The notes under the pieces were generated by a model that had not been told where the DNA came from, did no database searches, and saw only the letters and a list, made by a program, of their open reading frames with translations. 64,000 nt of DNA from Alphaproteobacteria bacterium 32-64-14. GTDB taxonomy: Bacteria > Pseudomonadota > Alphaproteobacteria > Caulobacterales > Hyphomonadaceae. Shown here piece by piece: positions 54,040-62,830 of the stretch. Position 1 is the stretch's first letter. Every line of letters begins with the position of its first letter. A program made the translations under genes and the position numbers. The stretch lies in contig NCEM01000018.1 of NCBI GenBank assembly GCA_002280725.1, positions 19,654 to 83,653 on the forward strand. Reading direction: 5' to 3'.

Positions 54040-54345
54040 TCAGCCGCAATTGAGCCGCTGGATCACGCCCTGCGCGTTGGCCTCGATGTTCATGCGCTGG
54101 GCGACGTAGTCCATCGTCACCTGCGTTCCCGGCAGGATGTGGCGGTTCAAGCGGCTTTCGCTGGGCACGCCCGGCCCGTCGATCGGCTTGCCGATCAGCT
54201 CGGCAAACATGGTTGCCCCGCACGTATCGTTGGAAGCCGAAGGCAGCCCCGCATTCGCCGGCTCATCCAGCGCAGGCGCTGGCCCTGCCGCACAGGCCGC
54301 CATCCCAATGGCCATGGCAAACGTCGTCGCTGCGGCGCGCATCAT
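54040..54345 (-). CDS. I78-family peptidase inhibitor-like protein
   Basis: 101 residues from ATG 54345, seven bases after GAAGGAG. A lipoprotein-like signal (MAIGMAACAAG) precedes a short linker and the I78 core: TCGATMFAELIGKPIDGPGV, LNRHILPGTQVTMDYVAQRM, and a terminal VIQRLNCG. The core matches the neighbours on both sides, so the three genes arose by tandem duplication. It should sit in the periplasm or on a membrane face and block a protease. Confidence 0.85.
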   Translation of the reverse strand: MMRAAATTFAMAIGMAACAAGPAPALDEPANAGLPSASNDTCGATMFAELIGKPIDGPGVPSESRLNRHILPGTQVTMDYVAQRMNIEANAQGVIQRLNCG

Positions 54346-54377
54346 GCCGTCACTCCTTCAGGTAAGCATCAGTCCGC

Positions 54378-54716
54378 TCAGGTGCAGCGGAAGCCGGTGA
54401 TGACGTCGTTGGCGTCGATCGCGATGTTCAGCCGGTCCGGGCGAAAATCCATCGTCATCTGCGTATTGGGCCGCAGGTAACGCACATCCGGACCTTCCGC
54501 CGGCACGCCCGGCTCGGTGATCGGCTTGCCGATCAGCGCCGCATAGGTCGTCGCCTTGCAGGCATCCTCCTGCGGAGCCGCAGGATCGACACCCGCTGGC
54601 GGCGCTTCCGGCGTCGAGGCCGCAGGCGTCACCGGCGTTTCCGGAACAGGTTCAGATGCGGGGGTGCAAGCCATCAGGCTGGCGCCGGCGAGGCAGGCGA
54701 TGATGAAATGTTTCAT
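54378..54716 (-). CDS. I78-family peptidase inhibitor-like lipoprotein
   Basis: 112 residues from ATG 54716, set by the lipoprotein signal (MKHFIIACLAGASLMACTPA). A 30-residue Pro/Thr/Glu-rich tether precedes the I78 core ACKATTYAALIGKPITEPGV, VRYLRPNTQMTMDFRPDRLN and a final VITGFRCT. The C-terminal Cys-Thr replaces the Cys-Gly of its siblings. It is the first and longest of the tandem trio. Confidence 0.85.
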   Translation of the reverse strand: MKHFIIACLAGASLMACTPASEPVPETPVTPAASTPEAPPAGVDPAAPQEDACKATTYAALIGKPITEPGVPAEGPDVRYLRPNTQMTMDFRPDRLNIAIDANDVITGFRCT

Positions 54717-54763
54717 GCCGAGAAGAGTAGGGCGCTCGCGCACGGCTTCAAGTGAAGCGTCAG

Positions 54764-55519
54764 TTAGGCTTCGCAAACCGGCTTCAGCAGGAAGCTCACG
54801 AACGTCTGGTCCACGCCATCCAGCAGCGTGATCAGCTCGCTTTTGCCCAGCTCTTCCACATAGAACCGCACATCCGCCGGCTTGTGCTCGACGCAGTATT
54901 TCTGCCGCGCGGCCGCATCCAGGGAGACCTTGAGAAGGCTGCTGAACTCCAGCTCGCCATTGCCGCGTCCGTACTCGGCAATCAGTTGCTGGATCACGGT
55001 GTCGAGTTCGGCCGTGCGCGCAGCCCACTGCCCGTCGTCCGTCAGGCGGATCACTTCATAGCCCGCCGGAAACTCCGCCTGCGTGCCTGACGGCTGCACC
55101 TTCGCGAGCAGCGGCAGCTGGGTCTCGTGCTTCACGTCGCCCTTCATGCGCACGGTCACATCGAAGCCCCACGGCCCCGTGCCATGCATGCCCGGCGGCA
55201 ACACCCAGATCAGGCGCTGCTTGCCCGGATCAAAGTTGGCCGCAACCGTCGTGAAGTCCGGCACATAGTCCGTGTCCTGCGGCGGCTGGTCAGGTGATGG
55301 CGCAGGGGCCGGCGTCACGTGCGTTGGCGCGCCCGTGTCGTCGAACGGCGCCGTCTGCAGCGAGGTGACCCCGCGCGAGGGCGACTGGCTCACCGGATTG
55401 CCCGATATGCCTTCCGAAATCGCATCGGCTGCGCCGCAGCCGGATGCAAGGATCAACACCAGCGCGCACAGACCAGTCGACAGGCGTCCGGTCGACAGGC
55501 GTCCAGTCGTCACGCGCAT
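54764..55519 (-). CDS. putative lipoprotein of unknown function
   Basis: 251 residues with a lipoprotein signal (LCALVLILASGCGAAD). A Pro/Thr-rich linker precedes a folded domain of about 160 residues with no family I recognise: YVPDFTTVAANFDPGKQRLI, WVLPPGMHGTGPWGFDVTVR, a helical C-terminal part with KYCVEHKPADVRFYVEELGK, and LLKPVCEA with a last Cys. The signal peptide begins with two exact copies of a 15-bp unit (55476-55505), giving a GRLST repeat. It may belong with the neighbouring inhibitor genes. Confidence 0.75.
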   Translation of the reverse strand: MRVTTGRLSTGRLSTGLCALVLILASGCGAADAISEGISGNPVSQSPSRGVTSLQTAPFDDTGAPTHVTPAPAPSPDQPPQDTDYVPDFTTVAANFDPGKQRLIWVLPPGMHGTGPWGFDVTVRMKGDVKHETQLPLLAKVQPSGTQAEFPAGYEVIRLTDDGQWAARTAELDTVIQQLIAEYGRGNGELEFSSLLKVSLDAAARQKYCVEHKPADVRFYVEELGKSELITLLDGVDQTFVSFLLKPVCEA

Positions 55520-55562
55520 GGCGTTACTCCAACTTGTCGGTTCAACACCTGCCGTCCGCGCC

Positions 55563-56102
55563 TCAGCGCGGCGACAGCACCATCACCATCTGGCGGCCTT
55601 CGAGCCTCGGCTCGGATTCCACCTTCGCGACGTCGGCGAATTCGGCTTTCACCTTGATCAGCAATTCCATGCCGATGTTCTGGTGCGCCATCTCGCGGCC
55701 ACGGAAGCGCATGGTGATCTTCACCTTGTCGCCTTCCTCGAAGAACCGGCGGATCGAGCGGCCCTTCACTTCGTAATCATGCTTGTCGATGTTCGGACGA
55801 AGCTTGATCTCTTTGAGGTCGGCCGACTTCTGCTTCTTGCGCGCTTCGGCTTTCTTCTTCTGTTCGGCAAAGCGCTGCTTGCCGTAGTCCGAAATCTTCA
55901 CGACCGGCGGCTCGTTGTCGGGCGCAACCATCACGAGGTCGAGGCCAGCCTCCTTGGCGGCATCGAGCGCGGCTTCGAGCGGCATCTCGCCCTGCTTCTC
56001 GCCTTTTTCATCAATCAGGAGGACGCGCGGCGCGCGGATATCCTCATTGATCTGCGGACCTTCCTTCTTGGGCGACTGGGCCGCTTGCGGACGCTGAGCG
56101 AT
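55563..56102 (-). CDS. infC: translation initiation factor IF-3, ATC start
   Basis: 179 residues, the normal IF-3 length, if translation starts at the ATC at 56102. GGAG lies seven bases before it. The N-domain reads [20 protein letters not shown] then [20 protein letters not shown], and the C-domain [20 protein letters not shown]. The first ATG in frame is at 55985 and would remove this N-domain start, so a rare start is needed. infC uses ATT, ATC or similar starts in many bacteria, allowing IF-3 to limit its own synthesis. A tiny ATG-GAG-AAC-TAA frame begins at 56115, just before it. Confidence 0.9.
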   Translation of the reverse strand: MAQRPQAAQSPKKEGPQINEDIRAPRVLLIDEKGEKQGEMPLEAALDAAKEAGLDLVMVAPDNEPPVVKISDYGKQRFAEQKKKAEARKKQKSADLKEIKLRPNIDKHDYEVKGRSIRRFFEEGDKVKITMRFRGREMAHQNIGMELLIKVKAEFADVAKVESEPRLEGRQMVMVLSPR

Positions 56103-56159
56103 TTTAGTTCTCCATGGTGACTGGTAGGGCCGTGAATATGCCCGTTCCGGCGGAAATAT

Positions 56160-57371
56160 TCAAGAATCGGCGCCATCGGCAAGCGCCTGCTCGGAATCGG
56201 CAGCCGGCTCCGGCGGCGCGGCGGTCTCCCCCGCGGGCCCGCCTTCAGCCGCAATAGCCGGTTCAGGCGTCGGCAGCGGCTTCATCCCGGCGGGCAGCAC
56301 GCCCAGCCGGAAAGCAGCCTGTTTCACATCATCGACGCTGACGGCTTCAAGGGCTGGCGCATACAGGATCATCATCGGCCCGCCGCGCGGCGCCGCCCGG
56401 CCAAGCCGGGTATGCGGGTCCCATACGGTCCGCATTTCCTGCGCCATCGTGTCGGTCCAGTCCTGCGCGAACAGGCAGACGCCGGGGGTTCTGGCCGCAG
56501 CAGCAAGGTGCATCGGCCCCGTATCCCCGCCAATCGCCAGCTCGGCGCGCTGCGCCAGCGTCGCCAGCTGGAACAGGTCGGTCCGCCCCACCAGGTTCTT
56601 GGCGCGCGGTTCCTTGCGGAAGATCTGGGCGCCAATGTCGCCCTCATCCTTCCCGCCGATCACCACCGGGGTGACGCCGCCCTCGGCCAGCCAGTTGGCC
56701 AGCCTCACGAACCGCTCTACCGGCCAGCGCTTTTCCGGGTGCTCAGCAGAAGAGCCGGGGATCAGCAGGGCATAGGGTCCGTTCAGCCCAAAGAAGGCCG
56801 GCTGGAAACGCGGCGGATCGCGGAAGGCGGGGCGCACCCAGTCCACGCTCGGCGACACGTCCTGGCCAATCACCCAGCCGCTCGGATCGCCCGGCGGCTT
56901 CGGCCCAAGCCCGGCATGGCGCAGCTGTTCGGCCAGCCGGTCGAAATTGTGCATGTTGGCGCGGTCAGGGTTCATGTGCTGGTGCGATGCGCCCTTGGCA
57001 TGCCCAGACCACAGCGGCTTCTTCCCCGTCAGCCCCACGTAGTACTGGTTCGTCCGGTCATTGTTCTGGAAGTCATAGACCATGTCGTACCCGGCCCCGC
57101 GCAGGCGGCGGATCAGGTCGGACCGGCCCTTGATGTCGCGCGGGCGTCCATCGGCCTCCACGATATCGAAATACGGACAGGCCTTGGCGAACGCCTCGAA
57201 CGGTTCGGTCGTCAGCAGTGTGATCCGGGCCGACGGGTGGGTCGCCCGCACCACGCGGAAAGCACCCAACGCCTGCATGAAATCGCCCATTGCGCCCAGC
57301 TTGACAACAAGCACGCGGCGCAGCGTGTCGCCCGGGTTGGGGGGCGGTGTGAAGTTCGTCGGCTCACTCAT
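56160..57371 (-). CDS. glycosyltransferase family 9 (heptosyltransferase-like)
   Basis: 403 residues. The N-terminal Rossmann domain has RRVLVVKLGAMGDFMQALGA and ARITLLTTEPFEAFAKACPY. The C-terminal GT9 domain has YALLIPGSSAEHPEKRWPVE, RFVRLANWLAEGGVTPVVIG and AELAIGGDTGPMHLAAAART with the conserved D-T-G-P-M-H. Family members add heptose or related sugars to the lipopolysaccharide core using ADP- or NDP-sugars. The C-terminal 50 residues are an Ala/Pro/Glu-rich tail. It overlaps the next glycosyltransferase gene by four bases. Confidence 0.9.
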   Translation of the reverse strand: MSEPTNFTPPPNPGDTLRRVLVVKLGAMGDFMQALGAFRVVRATHPSARITLLTTEPFEAFAKACPYFDIVEADGRPRDIKGRSDLIRRLRGAGYDMVYDFQNNDRTNQYYVGLTGKKPLWSGHAKGASHQHMNPDRANMHNFDRLAEQLRHAGLGPKPPGDPSGWVIGQDVSPSVDWVRPAFRDPPRFQPAFFGLNGPYALLIPGSSAEHPEKRWPVERFVRLANWLAEGGVTPVVIGGKDEGDIGAQIFRKEPRAKNLVGRTDLFQLATLAQRAELAIGGDTGPMHLAAAARTPGVCLFAQDWTDTMAQEMRTVWDPHTRLGRAAPRGGPMMILYAPALEAVSVDDVKQAAFRLGVLPAGMKPLPTPEPAIAAEGGPAGETAAPPEPAADSEQALADGADS

Positions 57372-58558
57372 ACGGATCGACCCATCAGCCCTTCATAGAC
57401 TGCCAGCGTCGCCTTCTGAAGCGCCGATGTCGTAAACCGTTCACGAACCCGGTTCAGGGCCTTTTTCCCCATCTCCGCCCGGCCTGTTTTGCCCATGTCC
57501 AGAAGGCGTTGCATCGCTCCGGCCAGCGCCTCCGGATTTTTGGGCGGAACAATCAGCCCGGTGTCGCCATCCACGATGATCTCGCCCTGCGCCCCGATGC
57601 TGGAGCCGACAGCCGGGATGCCCATCGCCCCCGCCTCGGCGGCCACGCGCCCGAACGCCTCCGGCTCGTTCGAAGGGGCAATCACGATGTCCGACAGGGC
57701 AAGGGCGGCCGGCATGTCATCGCAATGCCCCGCGATCCGCACCCGCAGGTCAACGCCATGCTGGGAGATCAGCTGGGCCAGCTCGCTCACATAATCCAGC
57801 CGCCCCTGATGGTCGCCCACGAACACCAGGCTCCACGCCAGATTTTTTCCAGACTGTTCGGATGTCTTCGCCAGTATACCTGCCGCCGTGATCGCCTCGC
57901 GATGCCCCTTCCATCCCGTCAGCCGCGCCGGCAGCAGGATGATCGGCCCCGCGCGCTCGTCGATCCGCCACGCCTTGCGAAGCGACGCCCGCCGTACCTC
58001 GTTCACGGCTTCCGCCGAGAACTTCGCAATGTCGACGCCGCGATGGATGGTCACGATCCGGCTCGCCGCCTCGGGATGCTCGCTGCGCACATGGGCCGCC
58101 GTGTAGTCCGAATTGGCGATCACCGCGTCGCCACGCGCCATCACCGAATTGTACCAGCGCTTGATGCGGCCCTTCGCGTTATAAACGCCATGATACGTCG
58201 TCACGAACGGCAGCTTCATCCCCCGCGCCGCCCACAGCGCGCTCCATCCCGGCGCCCGGCTGCGCGCGTGGATCAGCTTCACATCGTTCTGCCTGGCGAT
58301 CTTCGACAGGATGTGCGCATTCCACCGGATGGTGACCGGGTTTTTCGATGCAAGGCTATCGATCCGGATCAGCTGCCCGCCCACGCGCGTCAGCTCGCCT
58401 TCCAGCCGCCCGCCCACGCTGGCGACAAGCGCCGTCGCGCCCGCCGCGCTCAGCGCTTCGGCCACCTCCACCGTCGTCCGCTCCGCGCCCCCTGCGCCCA
58501 GATGCGGAATGACCTGCAGGATCGTGGCTCCCCTCAGCGGTGAGCTGACCAGCGCCAA
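57368..58558 (-). CDS. glycosyltransferase family 4
   Basis: About 396 residues from a TTG at 58558, preceded by ACGGAG. Longer starts would run into the opposite gene. Typical GT4 motifs: GATILQVIPHLGAGGAERTT, LIHARSRAPGWSALWAARGM, PFVTTYHGVYNAKGRIKRWY, a nucleotide-sugar domain with IILLPARLTGWKGHREAITA, and SNEPEAFGRVAAEAGAMGIP with the EX7E pair. It likely acts with the overlapping GT9 enzyme on lipopolysaccharide core or O-chain. Confidence 0.88.
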   Translation of the reverse strand: MALVSSPLRGATILQVIPHLGAGGAERTTVEVAEALSAAGATALVASVGGRLEGELTRVGGQLIRIDSLASKNPVTIRWNAHILSKIARQNDVKLIHARSRAPGWSALWAARGMKLPFVTTYHGVYNAKGRIKRWYNSVMARGDAVIANSDYTAAHVRSEHPEAASRIVTIHRGVDIAKFSAEAVNEVRRASLRKAWRIDERAGPIILLPARLTGWKGHREAITAAGILAKTSEQSGKNLAWSLVFVGDHQGRLDYVSELAQLISQHGVDLRVRIAGHCDDMPAALALSDIVIAPSNEPEAFGRVAAEAGAMGIPAVGSSIGAQGEIIVDGDTGLIVPPKNPEALAGAMQRLLDMGKTGRAEMGKKALNRVRERFTTSALQKATLAVYEGLMGRSV

Positions 58559-58643
58559 ACGTTGAATCTCCGTTGAATGCGTTCCCCTTATGCCGTCCCA
58601 TAAAGCCTTTTCATCGCCACGCAAACCGACCACAACCGCTGGC

Positions 58644-59435
58644 ATGAACCCGACCCCTCCGTCCTTCCTTGAACATGACGGCGTAAAGCTGGCCTACCGC
58701 CGCGCGTCCGCGTCGCCTGCACATGCAGACACTCGCCACGCTGGAGTGGTCTGGCTCGGCGGGTTCCATTCCGACATGCTGGGCGAGAAGGCGACGCTCC
58801 TCCACGAAGCCGTCGCCGCGACTGGCCGCGCCTACACCCGCTTCGACTATCTCGGCCACGGCGAAAGCGGTGGATTGTTCGCTGCTGGAACGATCGGCCG
58901 CTGGCGCTCGGACGCGCTCGCCATCATCGACCAGTTGACGCAAGGCCCGCTCGTTCTCGTCGGCTCCTCCATGGGCGGCTGGATGTCGCTCCTCTGCGCA
59001 CTGGCGCGGCCCGAGCGCATCAAGGCCCTCGTCCTCCTCGCCCCCGCGCCCGACTTCACCGACAAGCTGATGTGGGCCGGCTTCGACGACAACCAGAAGC
59101 AGCAGATCATGGAGCAGGGTTACTGGACGCGCCCATCCCCCTACGATCCCGCCGGCTACCCCATCACCCGCGAGCTGATCGAGGAGGGCAGGACGTGGAA
59201 CATCCTCGACGAGCAGATCCCCCTCAACATCCCCGTCCGCATCCTCCACGGCGGCCTCGACACAGATGTGCCGTGGACCCACTCCCGCGACCTCGCCGAC
59301 AAGCTCGCCTCATCCGACGTCGTCTGGACCCTCATCAAGGACGGCGACCACCGCCTGTCCCGCCCGCAGGACATCGCGCGCATGATTGAGACGGTGCTGC
59401 CGACGGTTGAGCGGGTGGAGGCATTTCTCCCATGA
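58644..59435 (+). CDS. alpha/beta hydrolase
   Basis: 263 residues from ATG 58644. The fold shows GVVWLGGFHSDMLGEKATLL, TRFDYLGHGESGG, the nucleophile elbow LVLVGSSMGGWMSLL with Ser, the acid Asp in ILHGGLDTDVPW and the catalytic His in IKDGDHRLSRPQDI. This order and the DxLGHGxSxG motif resemble the ABHD10/palmitoyl-thioesterase-like branch of serine hydrolases. The substrate is unknown. The gene faces away from the glycosyltransferases. Confidence 0.88.
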   Translation: MNPTPPSFLEHDGVKLAYRRASASPAHADTRHAGVVWLGGFHSDMLGEKATLLHEAVAATGRAYTRFDYLGHGESGGLFAAGTIGRWRSDALAIIDQLTQGPLVLVGSSMGGWMSLLCALARPERIKALVLLAPAPDFTDKLMWAGFDDNQKQQIMEQGYWTRPSPYDPAGYPITRELIEEGRTWNILDEQIPLNIPVRILHGGLDTDVPWTHSRDLADKLASSDVVWTLIKDGDHRLSRPQDIARMIETVLPTVERVEAFLP

Positions 59436-59522
59436 ATGGCCGAAATCCGCGGTAAAATGGCCCCGGCCCGGGCTGTTGGCGGGCCCGATGTCGAATATCG
59501 CAAAAAATAGGCAGCGCGCCCC

Positions 59523-59547
59523 GGAACCGGATGCTCCTGAGCGAGTT
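59523..59547 (+). promoter_or_regulatory. EcfG-like promoter of the response regulator operon
   Basis: GGAACC at 59523 is followed by AGTT at 59544, with 16 bases after GGAAC. This fits the alphaproteobacterial general-stress sigma factor consensus GGAAC-N16/17-CGTT except for the first base of the -10. It sits 98 bases before a single-domain response regulator and a HisKA_2 kinase, proteins often tied to that stress pathway. Confidence 0.5.
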
Positions 59548-59644
59548 GTGACGTTGCCATCCTTGGAAACGAGAATGCCTCGAACAGCCGCGACGCCGGC
59601 TGCGGCCGGCTTGCAGCCGGTGCGACAACACGGGGAAAACGCTG

Positions 59645-60010
59645 ATGGCTGTTGTCTTGATCGTCGAGGACGAACTGTTCACCCGCGAACTTGCCGGCAT
59701 GTATATCGAGGATTGGGGTCACACCGCTCTTTATTCAAGCTGTGTCGAAGAGGCCATTGGCCTGCTCCGGACCAACCAGCCGATCGATGCGCTGTTCACC
59801 GACATCTACCTCAGGACCGCGGTATTCGGCGGATGCGATCTGGCGCATCAAGCCATGATACTGCGTCCGGGCCTGCGCGTGCTCTACACGACTGGCAACT
59901 CGGCCACGGTCCAGCTGACATCCCGGTTCGTCGTGGGCGGGCTGTTTCTGGGCAAACCCTACACGCCACTGCAGCTCCAGGCTTCCGTAGCCGAGATGCT
60001 CGCAAACTGA
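59645..60010 (+). CDS. single-domain response regulator
   Basis: 121 residues that are just a receiver domain: acidic pocket VEDE (residues 8-10), phosphoacceptor Asp53 in ALFTDIYL, the switch Thr in VLYTTGNS, and Lys104 in FLGKPYTPLQL. There is no output domain, so it must act by protein contact or as a phosphate relay. It is 33 bases before the sensor kinase gene, its likely partner. Such stand-alone receivers feed the PhyR/EcfG stress switch in several alphaproteobacteria. Confidence 0.9.
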   Translation: MAVVLIVEDELFTRELAGMYIEDWGHTALYSSCVEEAIGLLRTNQPIDALFTDIYLRTAVFGGCDLAHQAMILRPGLRVLYTTGNSATVQLTSRFVVGGLFLGKPYTPLQLQASVAEMLAN

Positions 60011-60043
60011 GCTGACGCCCGCACATCACAAGGAACACCAGTC

Positions 60044-61441
60044 TTGTCCGATATAGCCGCCAGCGACATCGTAGAGACGATCCCGAGCGCCCTGATCGTG
60101 CTCGACAAGGATCTCATCATCACATCCGCGAACCGGGCATTCTACCAGACCTTTCGCACCAGCCGCGGCGAGACCGAAGGGTCTCTCATCTACGACCTCG
60201 GCAACCGTCAGTGGGATATTCCCGCCCTTCGCACCCTGCTCGAAAGCGTCATCCCCCATCGCGCGTCAGTCGAGGGATTCGAGGTCGAACATGACTTCCC
60301 GACGATTGGCCGGCGCACCATGCTGGTCAACGCGCGCAAGATTTTCGGCGCCGGCGATCGGGACAGCTCCATCCTGCTCGCCATCGAGGATGTCAGCGAG
60401 GAGCGTGCGGCGCGGCGCGACAGCAATCGCAACTGGCAGATCACGCAGAGCATCGTCGACACGATCCGCGATCCGCTCGTCGTGCTCGAAAACGACATGA
60501 CAGTGGTGACGGCGAGCAAGGCCTTCGTGACGATCTTCGGCATAACCCAGGCCGAGGCGCGCGGGCGGAGAGTATCGGAACTTGGCCAGCATCAGTGGGA
60601 CGTGCCCGCACTGCGGCATCTGATGGACAAGGTGCTGCCAGAGAACAAGCCGATCGAGAATTTCGAGATCGAGGATAATTTTCCCGGTCTTGGCCTGCGC
60701 GTGTTCAACCTCAACGCACGGAAAATCTCCCAGCCGGGCAACCACGCCCACCGCATGCTGCTCGTCTTCGAGGACATCACCGACCGGAAACAGCGCGAGC
60801 GCGACGCGCTCACCCTGACCAACGAAATCTCCCATAGGATAAAGAACAACCTGCAGATCATCGTCGGCCTCATCGCCTTCGAAGTCCGCTCCACGCCCAA
60901 GCCATGCGTACAGGGCTACAGGTCGATGCAGACGCGCATCGGCGCTATCGCCCAGCTTTATGATCTGATCTCCCACTCCAGCCGTGGCGGAGCGGTCGCG
61001 GTTGACGGCTATCTGCGGGAGATCGCCAAATCGGCGGCGGCGGGTTTGCTCGGCGAGACGTCCAGGATAAAAATCGAGGTCAAGGCCGAGGCCCTGGAAA
61101 TAGACCCCGAACGCGCGGTGCCGTTCGGCCTTCTGGTCAATGAGCTCGTGACGAACGCCATCAAGCACGCTTTCCCGGGCGGCGCCGGGCGCGTGGTGCT
61201 GGGGGCCGTTCAGCTCGGCGACGACATGGAGCTGAGCATTGCCGATGACGGCGTCGGTATTCCGACGGTCGGTGCGGTCAAGTCCGCCGAGAAGCGGGGA
61301 GGCGATTATGTCGCCATATTTGTCCGTCAGCTCGGCGGCTCGATCCTGCCTCCGGAAGCAGATGCCCCCGGAACGACCGTCAGGGTGCGGCTTCCGTTGC
61401 ATGTGATCCCTCCGACAAACGTCGAAGGCATTGCCGCCTAG
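60044..61441 (+). CDS. PAS-PAS HisKA_2 sensor histidine kinase
   Basis: 465 residues from a TTG at 60044, preceded by AAGGA. Two PAS domains (about 10-120 and 135-245) are tandem copies; both carry QWDIPALR or QWDVPALR and a NLNARKIS-like end. The kinase part has His264 in EISHRIKNNLQIIVGL, the HisKA_2/HWE dimerisation motif, the N box NELVTNAIKHAFPGG and ADDGVGIP. No membrane helix is present, so it senses cytoplasmic signals. It is co-transcribed with the receiver protein. Its stop overlaps the opposite gene by four bases. Confidence 0.9.
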   Translation: MSDIAASDIVETIPSALIVLDKDLIITSANRAFYQTFRTSRGETEGSLIYDLGNRQWDIPALRTLLESVIPHRASVEGFEVEHDFPTIGRRTMLVNARKIFGAGDRDSSILLAIEDVSEERAARRDSNRNWQITQSIVDTIRDPLVVLENDMTVVTASKAFVTIFGITQAEARGRRVSELGQHQWDVPALRHLMDKVLPENKPIENFEIEDNFPGLGLRVFNLNARKISQPGNHAHRMLLVFEDITDRKQRERDALTLTNEISHRIKNNLQIIVGLIAFEVRSTPKPCVQGYRSMQTRIGAIAQLYDLISHSSRGGAVAVDGYLREIAKSAAAGLLGETSRIKIEVKAEALEIDPERAVPFGLLVNELVTNAIKHAFPGGAGRVVLGAVQLGDDMELSIADDGVGIPTVGAVKSAEKRGGDYVAIFVRQLGGSILPPEADAPGTTVRVRLPLHVIPPTNVEGIAA

Positions 61442-62259
61442 CCGATGGCGGCAGCCAACCCCTCCCGATACGTCGGAAACTCAGGCCGCCATCCGAACAC
61501 CGCCTTCGCCTTCGCGTTCGAGACGCGCTTGCACTCGGCGTAGAACCGCTGCGCCGCCGGCGACAGCCCCGCATCCTCGAATGCAACAGCCGCCGGAGGC
61601 TCAACACCGACCAACCCCGCCGCATACGCCAGCACGTCATCCGCCGGCGCGGGTTCATCGTCGCATACGTTGAAAATCTCGCCCCGCTTCACCCGCCCCA
61701 TCGCCAGTTCAAGCAGCCGCGCAAGGTCTGCGGCATGAATGCGCGAGAACACCTGTCCCGCCTTCACGATCCGCCGCGCCCCCGGCTCGCGCACACGCTC
61801 GATCGCCGAGCGCCCCGGCCCGTAAATGCCCGGCAGGCGAAACACCATCGCGCCCAGCGACAGCCATTGCTCTTCCGCCCGCGCACGGTTGATCGCCTCC
61901 CGGCTCAGCGGCGCCACAGGCGTCTCCTCGAACGCCCAGCCGCCCTGAAGATCGCCATAGACGCCCGTGGTAGACAGATACGATATCGACCGCGCGCTCC
62001 CCGCCATCTCGCCAAAGTTACGAAACACCGGACACCCCTCCGCATCCGGCGGCACGGAGATCAGCCAGTCCGCACCCTCCGCAACATCCAGCCCATCGCC
62101 CGGCCACACCGCCACATCAAACCCGCGCGCCCGCAAGGCCGCCGCGCCCTCCGCGCTGCGCACCGTGCCCGCGCACGCCACGCCCTTCGCCTGCAGCCGC
62201 TCCGCAAGGAAGCCAGCCACATACCCAAACCCGAATGCGAAAAGCTGTGCGCCGCTCAT
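61438..62259 (-). CDS. NAD(P)-dependent epimerase-like protein (YeeZ type)
   Basis: 273 residues. A Rossmann fold with a slightly altered glycine motif FAFGFGYVAGFLAERLQAKG, then SISYLSTTGVYGDLQGGWAF, RLPGIYGPGRSAIERVREPG, FSRIHAADLARLLELAM and FNVCDDEPAPADDVLAYAAG. These fit the extended SDR/nucleoside-diphosphate-sugar epimerase group, YeeZ subgroup, in which the catalytic Tyr-x-x-x-Lys is often missing, as here. Its activity is unknown. It converges with the kinase gene. Confidence 0.8.
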   Translation of the reverse strand: MSGAQLFAFGFGYVAGFLAERLQAKGVACAGTVRSAEGAAALRARGFDVAVWPGDGLDVAEGADWLISVPPDAEGCPVFRNFGEMAGSARSISYLSTTGVYGDLQGGWAFEETPVAPLSREAINRARAEEQWLSLGAMVFRLPGIYGPGRSAIERVREPGARRIVKAGQVFSRIHAADLARLLELAMGRVKRGEIFNVCDDEPAPADDVLAYAAGLVGVEPPAAVAFEDAGLSPAAQRFYAECKRVSNAKAKAVFGWRPEFPTYREGLAAAIG

Positions 62260-62355
62260 GATCCCGCCGGTTGTTCCCCCGGCTTATGGACCATGAGCGA
62301 TCCCACAGCTATCCGCGCACCCTCAGGAAGCGCGTTTCGTATCAGCCGGGCCAGA

Positions 62356-62814
62356 TCACTCTGGAAAGTAGATCATCGGCACGGTCAGCTTCACCGGGGC
62401 CGCGCCCACTGCAAAGCTCGTCGCATCGAACGTCGGCGCCGCGCGCAGCTTGTCGCCGTTCAGCATCGCCCAGCCTTCCTTCGGCATGCCGTTGGCAGCC
62501 ATCGCCATCGCGCCGTCGCCGTTCTCGTCGTGGAGCACCGACACCGAATAGGCGCCCGGCGCGACGCCCGGAATCGTCACGGTCACCGTGCCGTTGGCGG
62601 CGGGCGAGGCGGCCTTCGCGCCATACGATCCGCGCGGCTGCAGGTATTCGTCCTTCGTCTGCAGGGCGACCAGAATCTCGCCCCCGCGCGGATGCACGCC
62701 GGTGATGGTAACGGTCACGTCCTCGGCGAAGGCCGGCGCGGCCAGAACCGGGGAGGCCAGAACTGGCAAGGCAAGAGCGGCGGCGACAGCAACCGTGATC
62801 AGCAGGCGTTTCAT
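62356..62814 (-). CDS. DUF2141 secreted protein
   Basis: 152 residues from ATG 62814 with a signal peptide ending VLAAPAFAE. The DUF2141 domain is clear: VTITGVHPRGGEILVALQTK, YSVSVLHDENGDGAMAMAAN, GMPKEGWAMLNG, and a C-terminal VKLTVPMIYFP. These small beta-sandwich proteins are exported and their role is unknown. A perfect 23-bp dyad lies 17 bases before its start, so its expression is probably switched by a repressor. Confidence 0.88.
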   Translation of the reverse strand: MKRLLITVAVAAALALPVLASPVLAAPAFAEDVTVTITGVHPRGGEILVALQTKDEYLQPRGSYGAKAASPAANGTVTVTIPGVAPGAYSVSVLHDENGDGAMAMAANGMPKEGWAMLNGDKLRAAPTFDATSFAVGAAPVKLTVPMIYFPE

Positions 62815-62830
62815 ATTTGGCTCTCCAAGA

